Shown here piece by piece: positions 34,401 to 46,900 of a DNA stretch of 64,000 nt. This DNA comes from Isoetes taiwanensis. Its lineage: Eukaryota; Streptophyta; Lycopodiopsida; Isoetales; Isoetaceae. The position numbers were made by a program, and so were the translations under genes. The DNA is taken from the NCBI GenBank assembly GCA_021234155.1, contig JAJEKV010000051.1, positions 9,072,105-9,136,104 on the forward strand, read 5' to 3'. The notes under the pieces were generated by a model. It had not been told where the DNA came from, ran no database searches, and was given only the letters and a program-made list of their open reading frames with translations. Position 1 is the first letter of the stretch; every line of letters starts with the position of its first letter.

Positions 34401-36430
34401 TGCATTTATATTCAAGTCTTATATATAGTAGTATGTTATTTATTGGAGATCTATGTTGCCAATGAAGCTTAAATCCATAAAAATTATAGTCTACCATGAA
34501 AGATATGCTAATGTTACTATTATTATACCTAAAATAGGAACTCCTAAGCAGCAAACACGTGTCCTAAGTTTATGATAGTAAAGAATAAGAAGATTTCATT
34601 GTGTGTTTTGCACTAAGGCGATATAAACTATATTTTGAACTTCTATCACATGTTTCATCAATCATGAGTTGGAAAAGAATGTTATCTTGCTTTAAAATAT
34701 GGCAAGCCTACGTACAAATCAGAAATGGTCCATGTCTACTTTAGCATAAAATTCAAGGTCTATATTGCCAAGAAAGTGTCACAATCATAAATATTATTGC
34801 ATATCATAAAAGATGAGTTTTTTATACTACTACCTTAACTAAACTCCAATTTTTTGTAGTGGCAGCCATTTCTAAGTATAAAGAATATATGGTTATTCAC
34901 TATATTTAAGTTGATAAAAAAATTTATTATGTAGATATAAGTAGAATGTATGGAGTGCATCATTTATTGCCCTTAGAAAGCTTATATATGAGTTTATTTG
35001 AATCATTTTAGTTCTATTTTTATCCTGGATTCTGTGTTGAATCTTCTTTAGTGAAAATTGGGATTAATATGACTTATGTATGGACACTTCAAAAAATTAT
35101 TGGATTATAGCTCTTAAAATTGGCAACTTATGGCCGCAAGTCTTACGCCAAAACTTGTTATAGTAAAGGAGAAACAATTCACAACCTCAAACAGCCTTTT
35201 TGAGCTAAATATGGTTTGACGACTTCATATAATGTTATCTAATAGCAGCAAAACATGAAAACATGCAAATCAACATGTTTTATCCTAAAACGTCAATTAC
35301 TTTCAATTTTAGAAATATTTGGACCCCATCATTCTAGAAAGTTTAGAGAATGCAGTTCTGGCCTGACGTAAAAACTGCTGAATTCTATGAGGTTTGGGCA
35401 ATCACCACAACATATTAGTAAATCTATTGGTCATGAAATTCTCCATGGCCATAAAGAATTAAGTGAAAATTTTAAAAGTGATGATATCTTGTGAAATAAA
35501 AATTTCTCTTATTGGATATATGGGTTGAAGTGGCAAGAGTATGCTGGACCAATTCTGGTGGATGAAGCCAGGATAGTTCCACTAACAACTCTATTGTTAA
35601 CCATAGACTTTTAATGATTTTTATAGGGAGATAGAAGGGCAATGCGCCTACATATTATTTTCTAAACTACACCTCCTTGGAAGATGAATGTTTATCTAGA
35701 ACCAAACATGGTATTCCAAGATTCACATGTGGAGAATAAAGAAGCAGCTTTTGTCAAAGAATAATAGCTCTTGCACTAGGTAAATAATCTAGCAGAATAA
35801 TAATGATTTGCATAATTGAAGAATGAAATGATTGAAGAAGGAAGGGAAAGGCTCATTTGTATTGTACCACCAATCTAGTGGTATAATACTAGTAAAACAT
35901 ATTCATCATTCACCATAACCAGCATATTTCATAAGGTCACCGATGACTTGTAATGTGAACATTGTTGTAAATACTATAGATAGTACATGGCTCAAACAAC
36001 AACTTCAACAGCTCAAACAACAGCTTCAACATGCTCAAACAACAGCTTCAACATGCTCAAACAACTTGCAACGCATCCCAACTAACTTATTTTCGGCCAA
36101 CTTTATCTCATAAACTGGACATATATGAATACATACTTTACTGCTAAAAGGCAACAATTGGAAGATCTAAAAATAAACTTTGATGCTAAGAATTTTGGAA
36201 AAGGGGCTCCAGCTCCATTGCATCCATGTGCCTAACCTTTTGCAGATTATGGTATTTAATTGAAAGCAGCAAAAGAAATAACCAAGTTTGCCATATACGT
36301 CAAAGTTTAACTTGTAAACAAAAAGAAAATGGAAAGATTGGCGTGAGGTATAAACTCTGCTCTTTTTTGTCTACTTCTAGTGTCTCACTTTCGTGGAATA
36401 GGTAAACATAAACAGAATATAGCCCTTCCC
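31460..36430. other. Long AT-rich intergenic region
   Basis: No gene seen in about 5 kb. Short ORFs on both strands have no recognisable features. A duplicated GCAATGCCATGTTGGTGCAT segment occurs at about 32177 and 32223. CAAACAACAGCTTCAACATG is repeated near 36000-36060. Confidence 0.5.
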
Positions 36431-36438
36431 AAAACAAA

Positions 36439-36487
36439 GAAGGAAGGAAGGAAGGAAGGAAGGAAACAAGGAAGGAAGGAAGGAAAG
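36439..36487. repeat. (AAGG)n microsatellite
   Basis: About ten GAAG/AAGG units with one interruption. Confidence 0.95.
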
Positions 36488-37178
36488 AGAAAAAATGTTT
36501 TAGAAAGCAAAGATAATAAGTTATGACTTGATTGCACTATGATCTAATTCAGTATAGATAGAACGATGTATTACAGTATCAGCTTGTGCTTGTTTGTTCT
36601 TGTTTCTTACATTAGGGCAGATTTAGGATCTCGAAATGGCTCATAACTTGGATGCTAGAATTCCACGTCATGTTTCTTGCGACCAATGAGGTTTGCGCAT
36701 GTTTTACCAAAGTCAGTATTAGTTGGCAAGTAGAGGAAGGAGCAGGCTTACTTGGCATCCACATGGTTGAATTTCATAGGACATGCTTGCGCATTCATTG
36801 CAACTATATTAATGGCCCGCATTTTTCGAAGACAATATCGCAAACCAAAATAATCGCTACTTTATCCGCCTATTGTGCACATGCCCACATGCATCAACCA
36901 CCTTATCAAATTTTGGCGCCAAGATTTCTATTGTTCCCTCTAGTGCCGTTACATGCATCCTCTCCGCCTTCACTCTTCATTTGGAATCCACGTCTCTAGT
37001 AGTGTTTGTGCTTTTGCCCCATTTACAGAACACTCGAGGTCAAGAAGTGGGAGGTTATGTCTCCATAGGTTCATGGGTGAGTATGTTATACCATCAATGG
37101 GCAAGCATAGAGTTAAGCGACAACAAGGAGGCGATATGCAGACAAGAAAACGTACGTTACATGCCATGTTCTTAATAT

Positions 37179-37305
<127 letters not shown>

Positions 37306-37644
37306 CTTTTTTATGCCTCAAATCCATTTTTTGAGCATATGCACATGATCTCAGGTCCCATTCAGACTTGCAAGAGTTGAAAACACACAACAAAAACCTT
37401 ATAGAAATCAGGATTCAAAAAATTATTTGCTGGTTTTTTCTTACAGTTCATTGAGAGAAAAATATATCCAATTTCTCTCCATCACCTTAGTTCCAAATGA
37501 AGCCAAATTTCTTTCCACATGTTCCTACAAGTTCCCTGATAGTCAATTCAAATATCAGCCAGAAATGTTAAAAAACACTCAAGATATCATTATTTGAGTG
37601 TCTGCCATATGAATGTGCAATGGACAAATTTTTTGTCCACTTGG

Positions 37645-40045
37645 CTCAAACATGCCACCTAGGCTCAAACATGCCAAGGTGGCTCAAACATGCCACCAAG
37701 GTGGCTCAAACATACACAAGGTGGATCAAACATGCCACCAAGGTGTTTCCAACATGCCAAGGTGGCTCCAACATGCACGCGGGCTCTAACATGCCATGCA
37801 GGCTCCAATATGCCAACATGGCGCAAACATGCCACGTGGGCTCCACCATGCCACCTAGGCTCCAACATGACAAGGTGGCTCACAACATGCCACCTAGGCT
37901 TAAATATGCCAAGTTGGCTCAAACATGCCACCTATGCTCCAATATGCCACCGTAGCTCTAACATGCCACCTAGGCTCAAACATGCCACGTTAGCTCCAAC
38001 ATGCCAAGGTGGCTCAAACATGCTACCTAGGCTCCAACATGACAAGGTGGCTCAAACATGCCACATGGGCTTCAACATGCCACCTAGGCTCCAACATGCC
38101 AAGGTGGCTCAAACATGCCACGTGGGCTCCAACATGCCACGTGGCCTCCAACATGCCAAGGTGGCTCTAACATGCCACCTAGACTCAAACATGCCAAGGT
38201 GGCTCCAACATGCCACCTAGGCTCCAACATGACAAAATGGCTCAAACATGCCACCTAGGCTCCAACGTGCTCAAACATGCCATGCGGGCTCCAACATGCC
38301 ACCTATGCTCCAACTTGCCAAGGTGGCTCAAATATGCCACGTGGGCTCCAACATTCCTAGGTGGCTCAAACATGCCACCTAGGCTCAAACATCTCACTTA
38401 GGCTCCAACATGCCAAGGGGGCTCCAACATGCCACCTAGGCTCAAACATGCCAAGGTGGCTCAAACATGCCACCTAGGCTCCAACATGCCACCTAGGCTC
38501 AAACATGCCAAGGTGGGCTCAAACATGCCACCTAGGCTCCAACATGCCAAGGTGGCTCCAACATGCCACGTGGACTCCACCATGCCACCTAGGCTCCAAC
38601 ATGCCAAGGTGGCTCACAACATGCCACCTAGGCTTAAATATGCCAAGTTGGCTCAAACACGCCACCTAGGCTCCAACATGCCACCTAGGCTCAAACATGC
38701 CAAGGTGGCTCAAACATGCCATGTTGGCTCCAACATGCCACCTAGGCTCCAACATGCCACCTAGGCTCCAACATGACAAGGTGGCTCAAACATGCCACAT
38801 GGGCTTCAACATGCCACCTAGGCTCCAACATGCCACCTAGGGTCCAACATGCCACGTGGTCTCCAACATGCCAAGGTGGCTCTAACATGCCACCTAGGCT
38901 CCAACATGCCACCTAGGTTCCAACATGACAAGATGGCTCAAACATGCCACCTAGGCTCCAACGTGCTCAAACATGCTCCAACATGCCACCTATGCTCCAA
39001 CTTGCCAAGGTGGCTCAAATATGCCACGTGGGCTCCAACATGCCACCTAGGCTCCAACATGCCAAGGTGGCTCAAACATGCCACCTAGGCTCAAACATGC
39101 CATGCAGGCTCAATTAGGCTCCAACATGCCACCTGGGCTTCAACATGCCACCTAGGCTCCAACATGCCAAGGTGGCTCAAACATGCCACGTGGGCTCCAA
39201 CATGCCACCTAGGCTCCAACATGCCATCTAGGCTCCAACATGCCAAGGTGTCTCAAACATGCCACGTGGGCTCCAACATGACAAGGTGGCTCTAACATGC
39301 CACCTAGGCTCCAACATGACAAAATGGCTCAAACATGCCACCTAGGCTCTAACGTGCTCAAACATGCCACGTGGGCTCCAACATGCCACCTATGCTCCAA
39401 CTTGCCAAGGTGGCTGAAATATGCCATGTGGGCTTCAACATGCCACCTAGACTCTAACATGCCAAGGTGGTTCAAACTTGCCACGTGGTCTCTAACATGC
39501 CACCTAGGCTCCAACATGCCAAGGTGGCTCAAACATGCCACACAGGCTCCAACATGCCACCTAGGCTCCAACATGCTCAAACATGCCAAGGTGGCTCAAA
39601 CATGCCACCTAGACTCCAACATGCCACCTTGGCTCAAACATGCCAAGGTGGCGCAAACACGCCAAGATGGCTCAAACATGCCACGCGGGCTCCAACATGC
39701 CATGTGGGCTCCAACATGCCAAGGTGGCTCAAACATGCCACATAGGCTCAAACATGCCAAGGTGGCTCCAACATGCCAAGGTGGCTCTGGCTCCAACATG
39801 CCACCTAGGTTCAAACATGCCAGGTGGCTCAAACAATGCCAAGGTGGGCTCAAACATGCCACCTAGGCTCCAACATGCCACCTACGCTCCAACATGCCAA
39901 GGTGGCTCAAACATGCCACCTAGGCTCAAACATGCCAAGGTGGCTCCAACATGCCACGCAAGCTCCAACATGCCATCTAGGCTCCAACATGCCAAGGTGG
40001 CTCAGGCATGCCACCTAGGCTCAATCATGCCACCTAGGCACTCCA
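37645..40045. repeat. Satellite of 19-bp monomers in alternating orientation-like pairs
   Basis: About 2.4 kb built from two 19-bp monomers, CATGCCAAGGTGGCTCAAA and CATGCCACCTAGGCTCCAA. The core GCCAAGGTGGC of the first is the reverse complement of the core GCCACCTAGGC of the second at 10 of 11 positions, so neighbouring monomers can form an 11-bp hairpin with a TCAAACAT-type loop. Frames remain open for hundreds of codons on both strands (periodic HLGSNMPPRLKHAK-type text) only because 19 is not a multiple of 3 and the words lack stops. These are not genes. Confidence 0.95.
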
Positions 40046-40316
40046 AGTGGTGACATGGCATGCCAAGTAAGCAAGGCCAAGTTTTGACTAGGCCAAAAAT
40101 GAAAAGATGTCCATCTTTGGTCTTTTCATTGGGTGATGTTGGCAAATTTTAGGTGACATGGCTAGATGATTGGATATGATGACTAGGACTTTATGCAAGA
40201 AATATGATAACCTTTGAAATTTTTGTAGAGGAGTTTGGCAAGGGATAGAATAGAGGGATCTTGAAGAACTTAAAGCGCTGACACCCTTCCCCAAATCGAA
40301 CCAGGCCAGGACTTGG
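40046..40316. repeat. Spacer block of the satellite, copy 1
   Basis: Starts at the TCCAAGTGGTGACATGGCAT segment after the satellite and runs to CAAATCGAACCAGGCCAGG. It is repeated at 40858-41122, with a 14-bp deletion and minor changes in copy 2. It holds no gene. Confidence 0.85.
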
Positions 40317-40317
40317 C

Positions 40318-40482
40318 TCTGCATGCATGTCTAGAAAAGGTGCACCTAGTTATCCAAGAAAACAACCACGTTTTGGTCTTCGAAACTTAAACCCTACAAT
40401 AAACTAGCAACATATAGGGTTTATGTTTTGGAGGCCAAAACATGGTCGTTTTCTTAGATAACTAGGTGCATCTTTTTTGAAC
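40318..40482. repeat. Palindromic block with ~60-bp arms
   Basis: GCATGCATGTCTAGAAAAGG, then AGTTATCCAAGAAAAC on the left is mirrored by GTTTTCTTAGATAACTAGGT then GCATCTTTTTTGAAC-like sequence on the right, with an ACCCTACAATAAACTAGCAA-type centre. It is the same palindrome as the centre of the large inverted repeat at 42059-42228. Confidence 0.8.
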
Positions 40483-40857
40483 GTGCCACGCGGGCTCCAA
40501 CATGCCAAGGTGGCTCAAACATGCTATATGGGCTCCAAACATGCCAAGGTGGCTCAAACATGCCACTAGGCTCAAACATGCCAAGGTGGCTCAAACATGA
40601 CATGCGGGCTCCAACACGCCACCTAGGCTCCAACATGCCAAGGTGGCTCAAACATGCTATGTGGGCTCCAACATGCCACCTAGGCTCCAACATGCCAAGG
40701 TGGCTCAAGCATGCCACGTGGGCTCCAACATGTCAAGGTGGCTCAAACATGCCACCTGAGCTCTAACATGCCACCTAGGCTCAAACATGCCACTCGGGCT
40801 CCAACATGCCACCCAGGCTCCAACATGCCAAGGTGGCTCAAGCATGCCACCTAGGTA
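40483..40857. repeat. Satellite array, second block
   Basis: The same 19-bp monomers as at 37645-40045, followed again by the spacer block. Confidence 0.93.
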
Positions 40858-41122
40858 CTCCAAGTGGTGACATGGCATGCCAAGTAAGCAAGGCCAAGTT
40901 TTGACTAGGCTAAAAATGAAAAAATGTCCATCTTTTGTCTTTTCATTGGGTGATGTTGGTAAATTTTGGGTGACATGGCTAGATGATGGTGACATGGAGA
41001 TGATGACTAGGACTTTATGCAAGAAATATGATAACCTTTGAAATTTTTGGTAGACGAGTTTGGCAAGGGATAGAATAGAGGGATCTTGCGCTGACACCCT
41101 TCCCCAAATCGAACCAGGCCAG
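40858..41122. repeat. Spacer block of the satellite, copy 2
   Basis: Near copy of 40046-40316. The satellite plus spacer therefore form a higher-order tandem unit. The sequence to about 41490 continues uniquely. A 142-codon minus-strand frame covers it (41443-41015) but resembles nothing I know. Confidence 0.8.
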
Positions 41123-41494
41123 GACTTTGCATAGGTTCCTCACCAGATGGGAGAGGCTAGACCCCAGGAGACGGACCTCAGAAAGGTTGTCGAGGTAGCC
41201 TTTCTTGCCAGCACTCCTCCGGGAGGGCGAATGCCAATGCCCCCCCTCCCGGAGCTCGGTTTCCCTATCCAACCGTTGAATCCGATGTTCAAGTAATCTG
41301 CTTCGAGTAGGTTCAAAAAAATCCAAGATCGGCCCGGAGAACTTATCAAACCGCGAAGCATCCTGCGGTTGTCGTGTAGAAACCCAAGTGTTTTGTCGTT
41401 CGGGCAGTATAAAGGCTCCGGAATGGATATTCGACTTCACCATGTTGTCCGGAATGGTGAAATTACCCTAGGGACTAAGTTATACAGTCATTGC

Positions 41495-42846
41495 TGGCAA
41501 CGAAAGAAACACGAACCCTCTACATGGCAGTATTCCGCAACCACCTCTTGGGCCAATTGACCATGAACAGTCGTCTGCCCACAAAACTTGGTCTCTAGGC
41601 TAATATCGATGTTTTGAGTCCATTGGCAAAGTCAGTTCATAGTTCCGGAGTGGGAGAGTTGCCCGTCCGTGGCCAGGGGCCTTCGGGAAAGGACCTTTGG
41701 GGCGAACTGCTTCCGGAAGGTTTTAGGGGTCTTTCTTCTGGTGCCAATACGCTCCCTCTACGTGATGACATTGTGCAAGATCCTGGTCGAATCTGATTAG
41801 GATATGGCCTCCGAAATATAAACCATGTGTGTTGCTAGGTTATTGAAGGGTTTACATTATGGAGGTCGAGTTTTAGTCGGTTGCACTTCGGACATGGTCG
41901 AGAAGCTGCAGTTGAAAACACGAAGCAATAGGAACTGACGGAATGGGTTTTGGATTTATCCTCCTCCCAATGTAGCAATTAGAAGTCAAGAGCGCCGTTT
42001 GCAGTAGCAAAATTGTTTGGGATGATTCAGGATGGTCAATAGATCCAAACTCGGCTCCGCATGCATGTTTAGAAAAGGTACACCTAGCTATCCAAGAAAA
42101 CGACCACGTTTTGGCCTCCGAAATGTAAACCCTACAATAACCTAGCAATACACAGGGTTTACGTTTCAGAGGCAAAAACACGATCCTTTTCTTAGATAAC
42201 TAGGTGCACCTTTTCTAAACATGCATACAAAGCCATGGCAACTGAAATAACAGAGTTTGAATCTATTGGCCATCCCGAATGATCCCAAACAATTTTGCTA
42301 CTGCAAAAGGCGCTCTTGACTTCTAATTGCTACACTGGGAGGAAGATAAATCCAAAACCCATTCCATCAGTTCCTATTGCTTCATGTTTTCAACTGCAGC
42401 TTCTCGACCATGTCCTAAGCGCAACCAACTAAAACTCGACCTCCATAACGTAAACCCTTCAATAACCTAGCAACACACATGGTTTATATTTTGGAGGCCA
42501 TATCCTAGTCAGATTCGACCAGGATCTTGCACAATGTCATGATGTAGAGGGAACGTGTTGGCACCAGAAGACGGACCCTTAAAACCTTCCGGAAGCAGTT
42601 CGCCCTAAAAGTCCTTTCCCGAAGGCCCCTGGCCATGGACAAGCAACTCTCCCACTCCGGAACTGTGAATTGGCCAATGGACTCAAAACATCGACATTAT
42701 CCTGGAGACCAAGTTTCGTGGGCAGAAGACCACCCCTTCTCCAAGAAGCGCCAAAGTAGCTCATGTCCAAAATATTCGTAGTCAATTGGCCTAAGAGGTG
42801 GTTGCAGAATACTGCCATGTAGAGGGTTCATGTTTCTTTCGTTGCC
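41495..42846. repeat. Large inverted repeat (about 650-bp arms)
   Basis: The left arm starts at TGGCAACGAAAGAAACACGA (41495) and the right arm ends with its complement (about 42846). Matching blocks continue inwards: GGCAGTATTCCGCAACCACC, GGCCTTCGGGAAAGGAC, CAAGATCCTGGTCGAATC, CAACTGCAGCTTCTCGACCA and AATTAGAAGTCAAGAGCG. The centre is near 42144 with a short loop. Satellite monomers abut the right arm at 42850. The arms are imperfect (about 85-90% by eye, with indels). This is the shape of a foldback transposon or of an inverted duplication of one element. Confidence 0.85.
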
Positions 42847-42849
42847 AAC

Positions 42850-43685
42850 TTCAACATGCCACCTAGGCTTCAACATGCCACCTAGGCTAAAACATGCCAA
42901 GGTGGCTCAAACATGCCACCTAGGCTCCATCATACCACCTACGCTCAAACATGCCAAGGTGGCTCAAACATGCCACATGGGCTCCAACATGCCACCTAGG
43001 CTCCAACATGCCAAGGTGGCTCAAACATGCCATGTCGGCTCCAAGATGCCACCTAGGCTCCATCATGTCAAGGTGGCTCAAACATGGCAAGGTGGTCAAA
43101 CGTGCCACGTGGTTCAACATGCCACCTATGCTCCAACATGCAAGGTGGCTCCAACATGCCACCTATGCTCAAATATGCCAAGGTGGGTCAAACATGCCAC
43201 GCTGGCTCCAACATGCCACCTAGGCTCAAACATGCCAAGGTGGCTCACAACATGCCACCAAGGCTCCAACATGCCAAGGTGGCTCAAACATGCCAAGTTG
43301 GCTCCAACATGCCACCTAGGCTCAAACATGCCAAGGTGGCGCAAACATGCCAAGGTGGCTCAAACATGGCAAGATGGCTCCAACATGCCACGTGGCTCCA
43401 ACATGCCACCTAGGCTGCAACATGCAAGGTGGCCCAAGCATGCCACTTAGGCTCCAATATGCCACCTAGGATAAAACATGCCAAGGTGGCTGAAACATAC
43501 CACGCGGTTTCCAACATGCCAAGGTGGCTCAAACATGCCATCTAGGCTCCAACATGCCACCTAGGCTCCAACGTGCCACCTAGGCTTCAACATGCCAAGG
43601 TGGCTCAAACATGCCACACGGGCTCCAACATGCCACCTAGGTTTCAACATGCCAAAGTGGCTCAAACATGCCACGCGGGCTAAAG
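42850..43685. repeat. Satellite array, third block
   Basis: The same 19-bp monomer family as the 37.6-kb array, starting immediately after the right arm of the inverted repeat. It ends at about 43685, where unrelated sequence begins. Confidence 0.93.
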
Positions 43686-44029
43686 ATTAATGTATGTAGT
43701 GCCGAGATGGATGGCCTAGATCTCGGTCGAGATTGCGATCACCGCAGTATAATCCTACTGGTTGAAGTAATGGGATGGACGGCATAGATTTTGGCCAAGA
43801 TAAACAGCTGAGATTGCAATCCTTGTATTCTCGTCCTATTGGCCACATCATTCCAGGGCCACATCATCTTTCCCATGCTATTTGTTGGTGCCAGAAGGGT
43901 AACGACATGCCCTGCCAAATTCTGGCCACTTGTGGCAAAGGGAGCAACTCATAACATCGAAAATGAGATCATTTACCTGAGCATAGCCAAAAGGATGCAC
44001 AACGTGATGATGGAACTAAAGAAATAGAG

Positions 44030-46900
44030 TAAAAGTGCCTAAATCAATAGAATAGAATATGATTTTATCGTCCACGGAGACCAACTGGCCTATGGGACCC
44101 AAGTACAAAGAGAGAGCAGCAGGCGTATTACTACCAGGATTAAAAAACCCCCGCCCCGAAGGGTTTTCGGGGGAAAAACCTTAGTAGCAATAAGGATGCT
44201 GACATACTTGCCGCTTATATACATAATCACAAGTACGTTGAGGTTAATGTCCGGACGGGGGCACAACCGAGTCCGGCAGATCCATTACCTCCCGGAGGTA
44301 CGATCCCAACTAGCCTACAGAGGCCGTGCTCAGTAGCTCATGCAAGGCCTGATGAGGCACAACTAACCGAGCATACCGAGCCCCGGATATGCCGGTATGC
44401 AGCCGGACAGGCCGAGGGCGTGACTTTCATCCTCAATGGCGCCACGCTGGCGGCCGGCGACTCGCCCTCACGCTGCTCCCGAATCCATCTCCCTGTCTCA
44501 ATGCGGAGGTGGTGTGCACTGTCGCGAATGGAAGCAATCACTCTGCGCTTTTTCATGGGTAGATGGGTGCGCAGTAGTGGTGTGGGCCCCGTGAGCATGG
44601 GATTAACTGCGTCGATAATTTGCCACCTTGACATGTGACAGGGGGCCTCTGCATCCCAAAGCTTGGCCATGAAGCAAGCATCCAATCACGCTTCAAGGCG
44701 TTCGTTCCAAAGACAAACCCTCGTAATGGAAGGAAGCCCTGTCTCCCCAGAGCAAGATCTGATATGGGACCGTGGACTTCACTCCCGATGGAAGAAGCCG
44801 GGCCAAGAAGGCCTTCTGTACCTGCTCTAGATCGTTCCAAGTGGTGAGGGATATCACCGGCCCCACACTTCCGCCCCATAGAGGAGGACCGGGTTCAACC
44901 AAGGCCCCGAACAAGTGTGCTGGTGACGCCATGCATCTGCATACGCCTTGTGATTGTTGTTTTGCATTGCATACTGGGGCTTTCCGGCTGCAGTGACCCG
45001 TAACGATGGATGCATCCCGGTGTGTGGTAGTAGAAAACCTAATGCCCAAATACTTATAAGAGGCCGAGCCACCTCCACTACCTGCCCCCGGTAAGTGAAT
45101 GAGGGAAGGCGTGGGTGCGGGATGATGGTACCGGCCGGCACCCTTTGTCTTGGCCAAGTTAACTCTCATATCGGTGAATTGGCGAAAAGTGTCCAAAGCA
45201 TCCGTGGCGTTGCATGTCCTCAGGGGTATATGCGGCGAGGGCAACATCATCGGCATATATGAGTTGCCGATTATGTGGTGCATCAACCGAAGCCTCCCAG
45301 TGCTCGCCTAGCCATTCTTCTAGCCGGGTCAATGTACAAGCCGAAGAGCGTCGGGGATAGAGGGCAGCCACCGCGCACCCCAATGCTACTAACAACGGGC
45401 TCCCCGAGACAAGGTGTGAGACGACCCGAGCAAGCCTCATTATAGTCTCGTATATAGCATTACGCAAGTCGACCGGGGTCCCTAGTCGCCTCAATCGTCC
45501 CCACAACTTATCCCGAGGCAATTGTGTCAAAAGCCTTTAAAATCCACAAAGCAACAAGGCAGATTCTCGGGCGTTGATTCCGGCTATCCTCTATGAGTGT
45601 TCGCAGAGTAAAGATATGGTCAATAGTAGAATGCCGGGGCGCAAACTGCACTGCGTGAGAGCCCGCACTTCTCCATCCTCGCCCCCAAAGTGTCGGGTCG
45701 GCTGCTCAAGAATCCCGCAAGCAACTTGGCAAAGACGAAACCCACCATAATGGTACGATAGTTGGCTGGGCTGTGGGGTCCCCAACTCTATTGGTAGTCC
45801 AAAGGCGGGGAAGCCTTCTTGCAATGCCCCTTGAAGAGTCTTTGTGAGAACCGGCACCATTGGGGCCCGCCCACTTGAGAAGCTCGCACGCATACCATCC
45901 AAATCTGCGCCTTCCCGATTAGCGGCGGCGCTGCGGCCCATTATGACATCCCTTCGGTAATGACCGATGCTAGGCCCGTCATGGAGGTATGCGGTGCCCT
46001 GATTCCCATTGGGTCATACACCGCCGCAAGTATCTCACCCATTGTTCCGGGTAATATTTCCCGTGGGGTTGTGCAAAGCTTACTCAAGATCTTTCTCCGA
46101 GAAGGTCCTAGGGTGGCGGTCTAGTAGACCAAACATCTGCTCTTGGTGCTCAAAGGTACCCGCTTTCTTGGTCTTGAGGAAGGAGCGGTATTGACGGACG
46201 GGCTCACGGGCGAATGGTGGGGTCCAAAGACTTGGCGAGCCCCTCGTTTCAACTCCCGACATTCGCCATCGAACCGGTGATTGCGGGGAAGGTGGTTGCG
46301 GCCCACGTGGATCGTCGAGCGGCCTCTCCCAAAGCATCCGTCCCCCACCCTCGAGAAGAGCCGGGTTCACCGGGCCGTCTGTTGAAGTGTGGGGAGCTGC
46401 AGCACTCCGGCAGCTCATGCTCAAGCATCCTCGCATAGACCGCCGATGATCATAGTCCGGGACGCTAACCGTGGTACATGGGGTGTTGGGGCAATGGGTG
46501 CTCGGTTGGCCCGCCAATCTATCTGCAAGAACGTGGGGCTGATGGTCGGAGTCTACTTCCTCGTCCGGCCACCGTGGCCGGCACACCGCTGGCGGTGATC
46601 AAGTGTAGGCATTGCTCGTCTGCGCTAGCACGTAATCCACCACACCGGTGCCGCCCCGGTTCTCTTTGCCTACAAGTGAAGCGGCTGGAGGATGGCCACT
46701 GTGCCAGCCCATTGCAAATGACCAGCTCAAAGATACTGCCCAGCAACAGCAGCTGCCGGCCATACCGTGTCACCTGGCTGTCATCTGACGCCCTTGGCCA
46801 AACCATCTCTGCGGGGTCCATTTGCAACACATCCTCAGCTAGAGGTGCGAATTTTGGGATCTGCTCTGCCCCTGTCAATGAACATTATACTAAAGAATAA
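44030..46900 (-). mobile_element. Degenerate LINE, minus copy (same family as 6.1-9.2 kb)
   Basis: On the minus strand: endonuclease pieces at about 46880-46520 (LGSIFELVICNGLAQWPSSS; EEVDSDHQP); RT region 45941-45159 with the catalytic box LIYADDVALAA (about 45267-45235); post-RT region 45100-44770 (KYLGIRF; SLTTWNDLEQVQKAFLARLL). The 3' UTR has the same stem-loop as the plus copy (44152-44175) and a CCAGTTGGTCTCCGTGGACG block before a TATTCTATTC tail. GC content is clearly higher than in the plus copy. Stops and frame changes show it is dead, but it retains the YADD box that the plus copy lost. Confidence 0.85.

Noticed and set aside
37690-39866. Long open frames over the 19-bp satellite on both strands, up to about 190 codons
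   Set aside because: The periodic HLGSNMPPRLKHAKVAQ-type text is a direct result of the repeat; the frames exist on both strands and in several phases.
37645-40045. CRISPR-like look of regular short repeats
   Set aside because: The monomers are contiguous, there are no unique spacers, and the DNA is from a plant.
41015-41443. 142-codon minus-strand frame
   Set aside because: Part of it lies in the duplicated satellite spacer, and it resembles no known protein.
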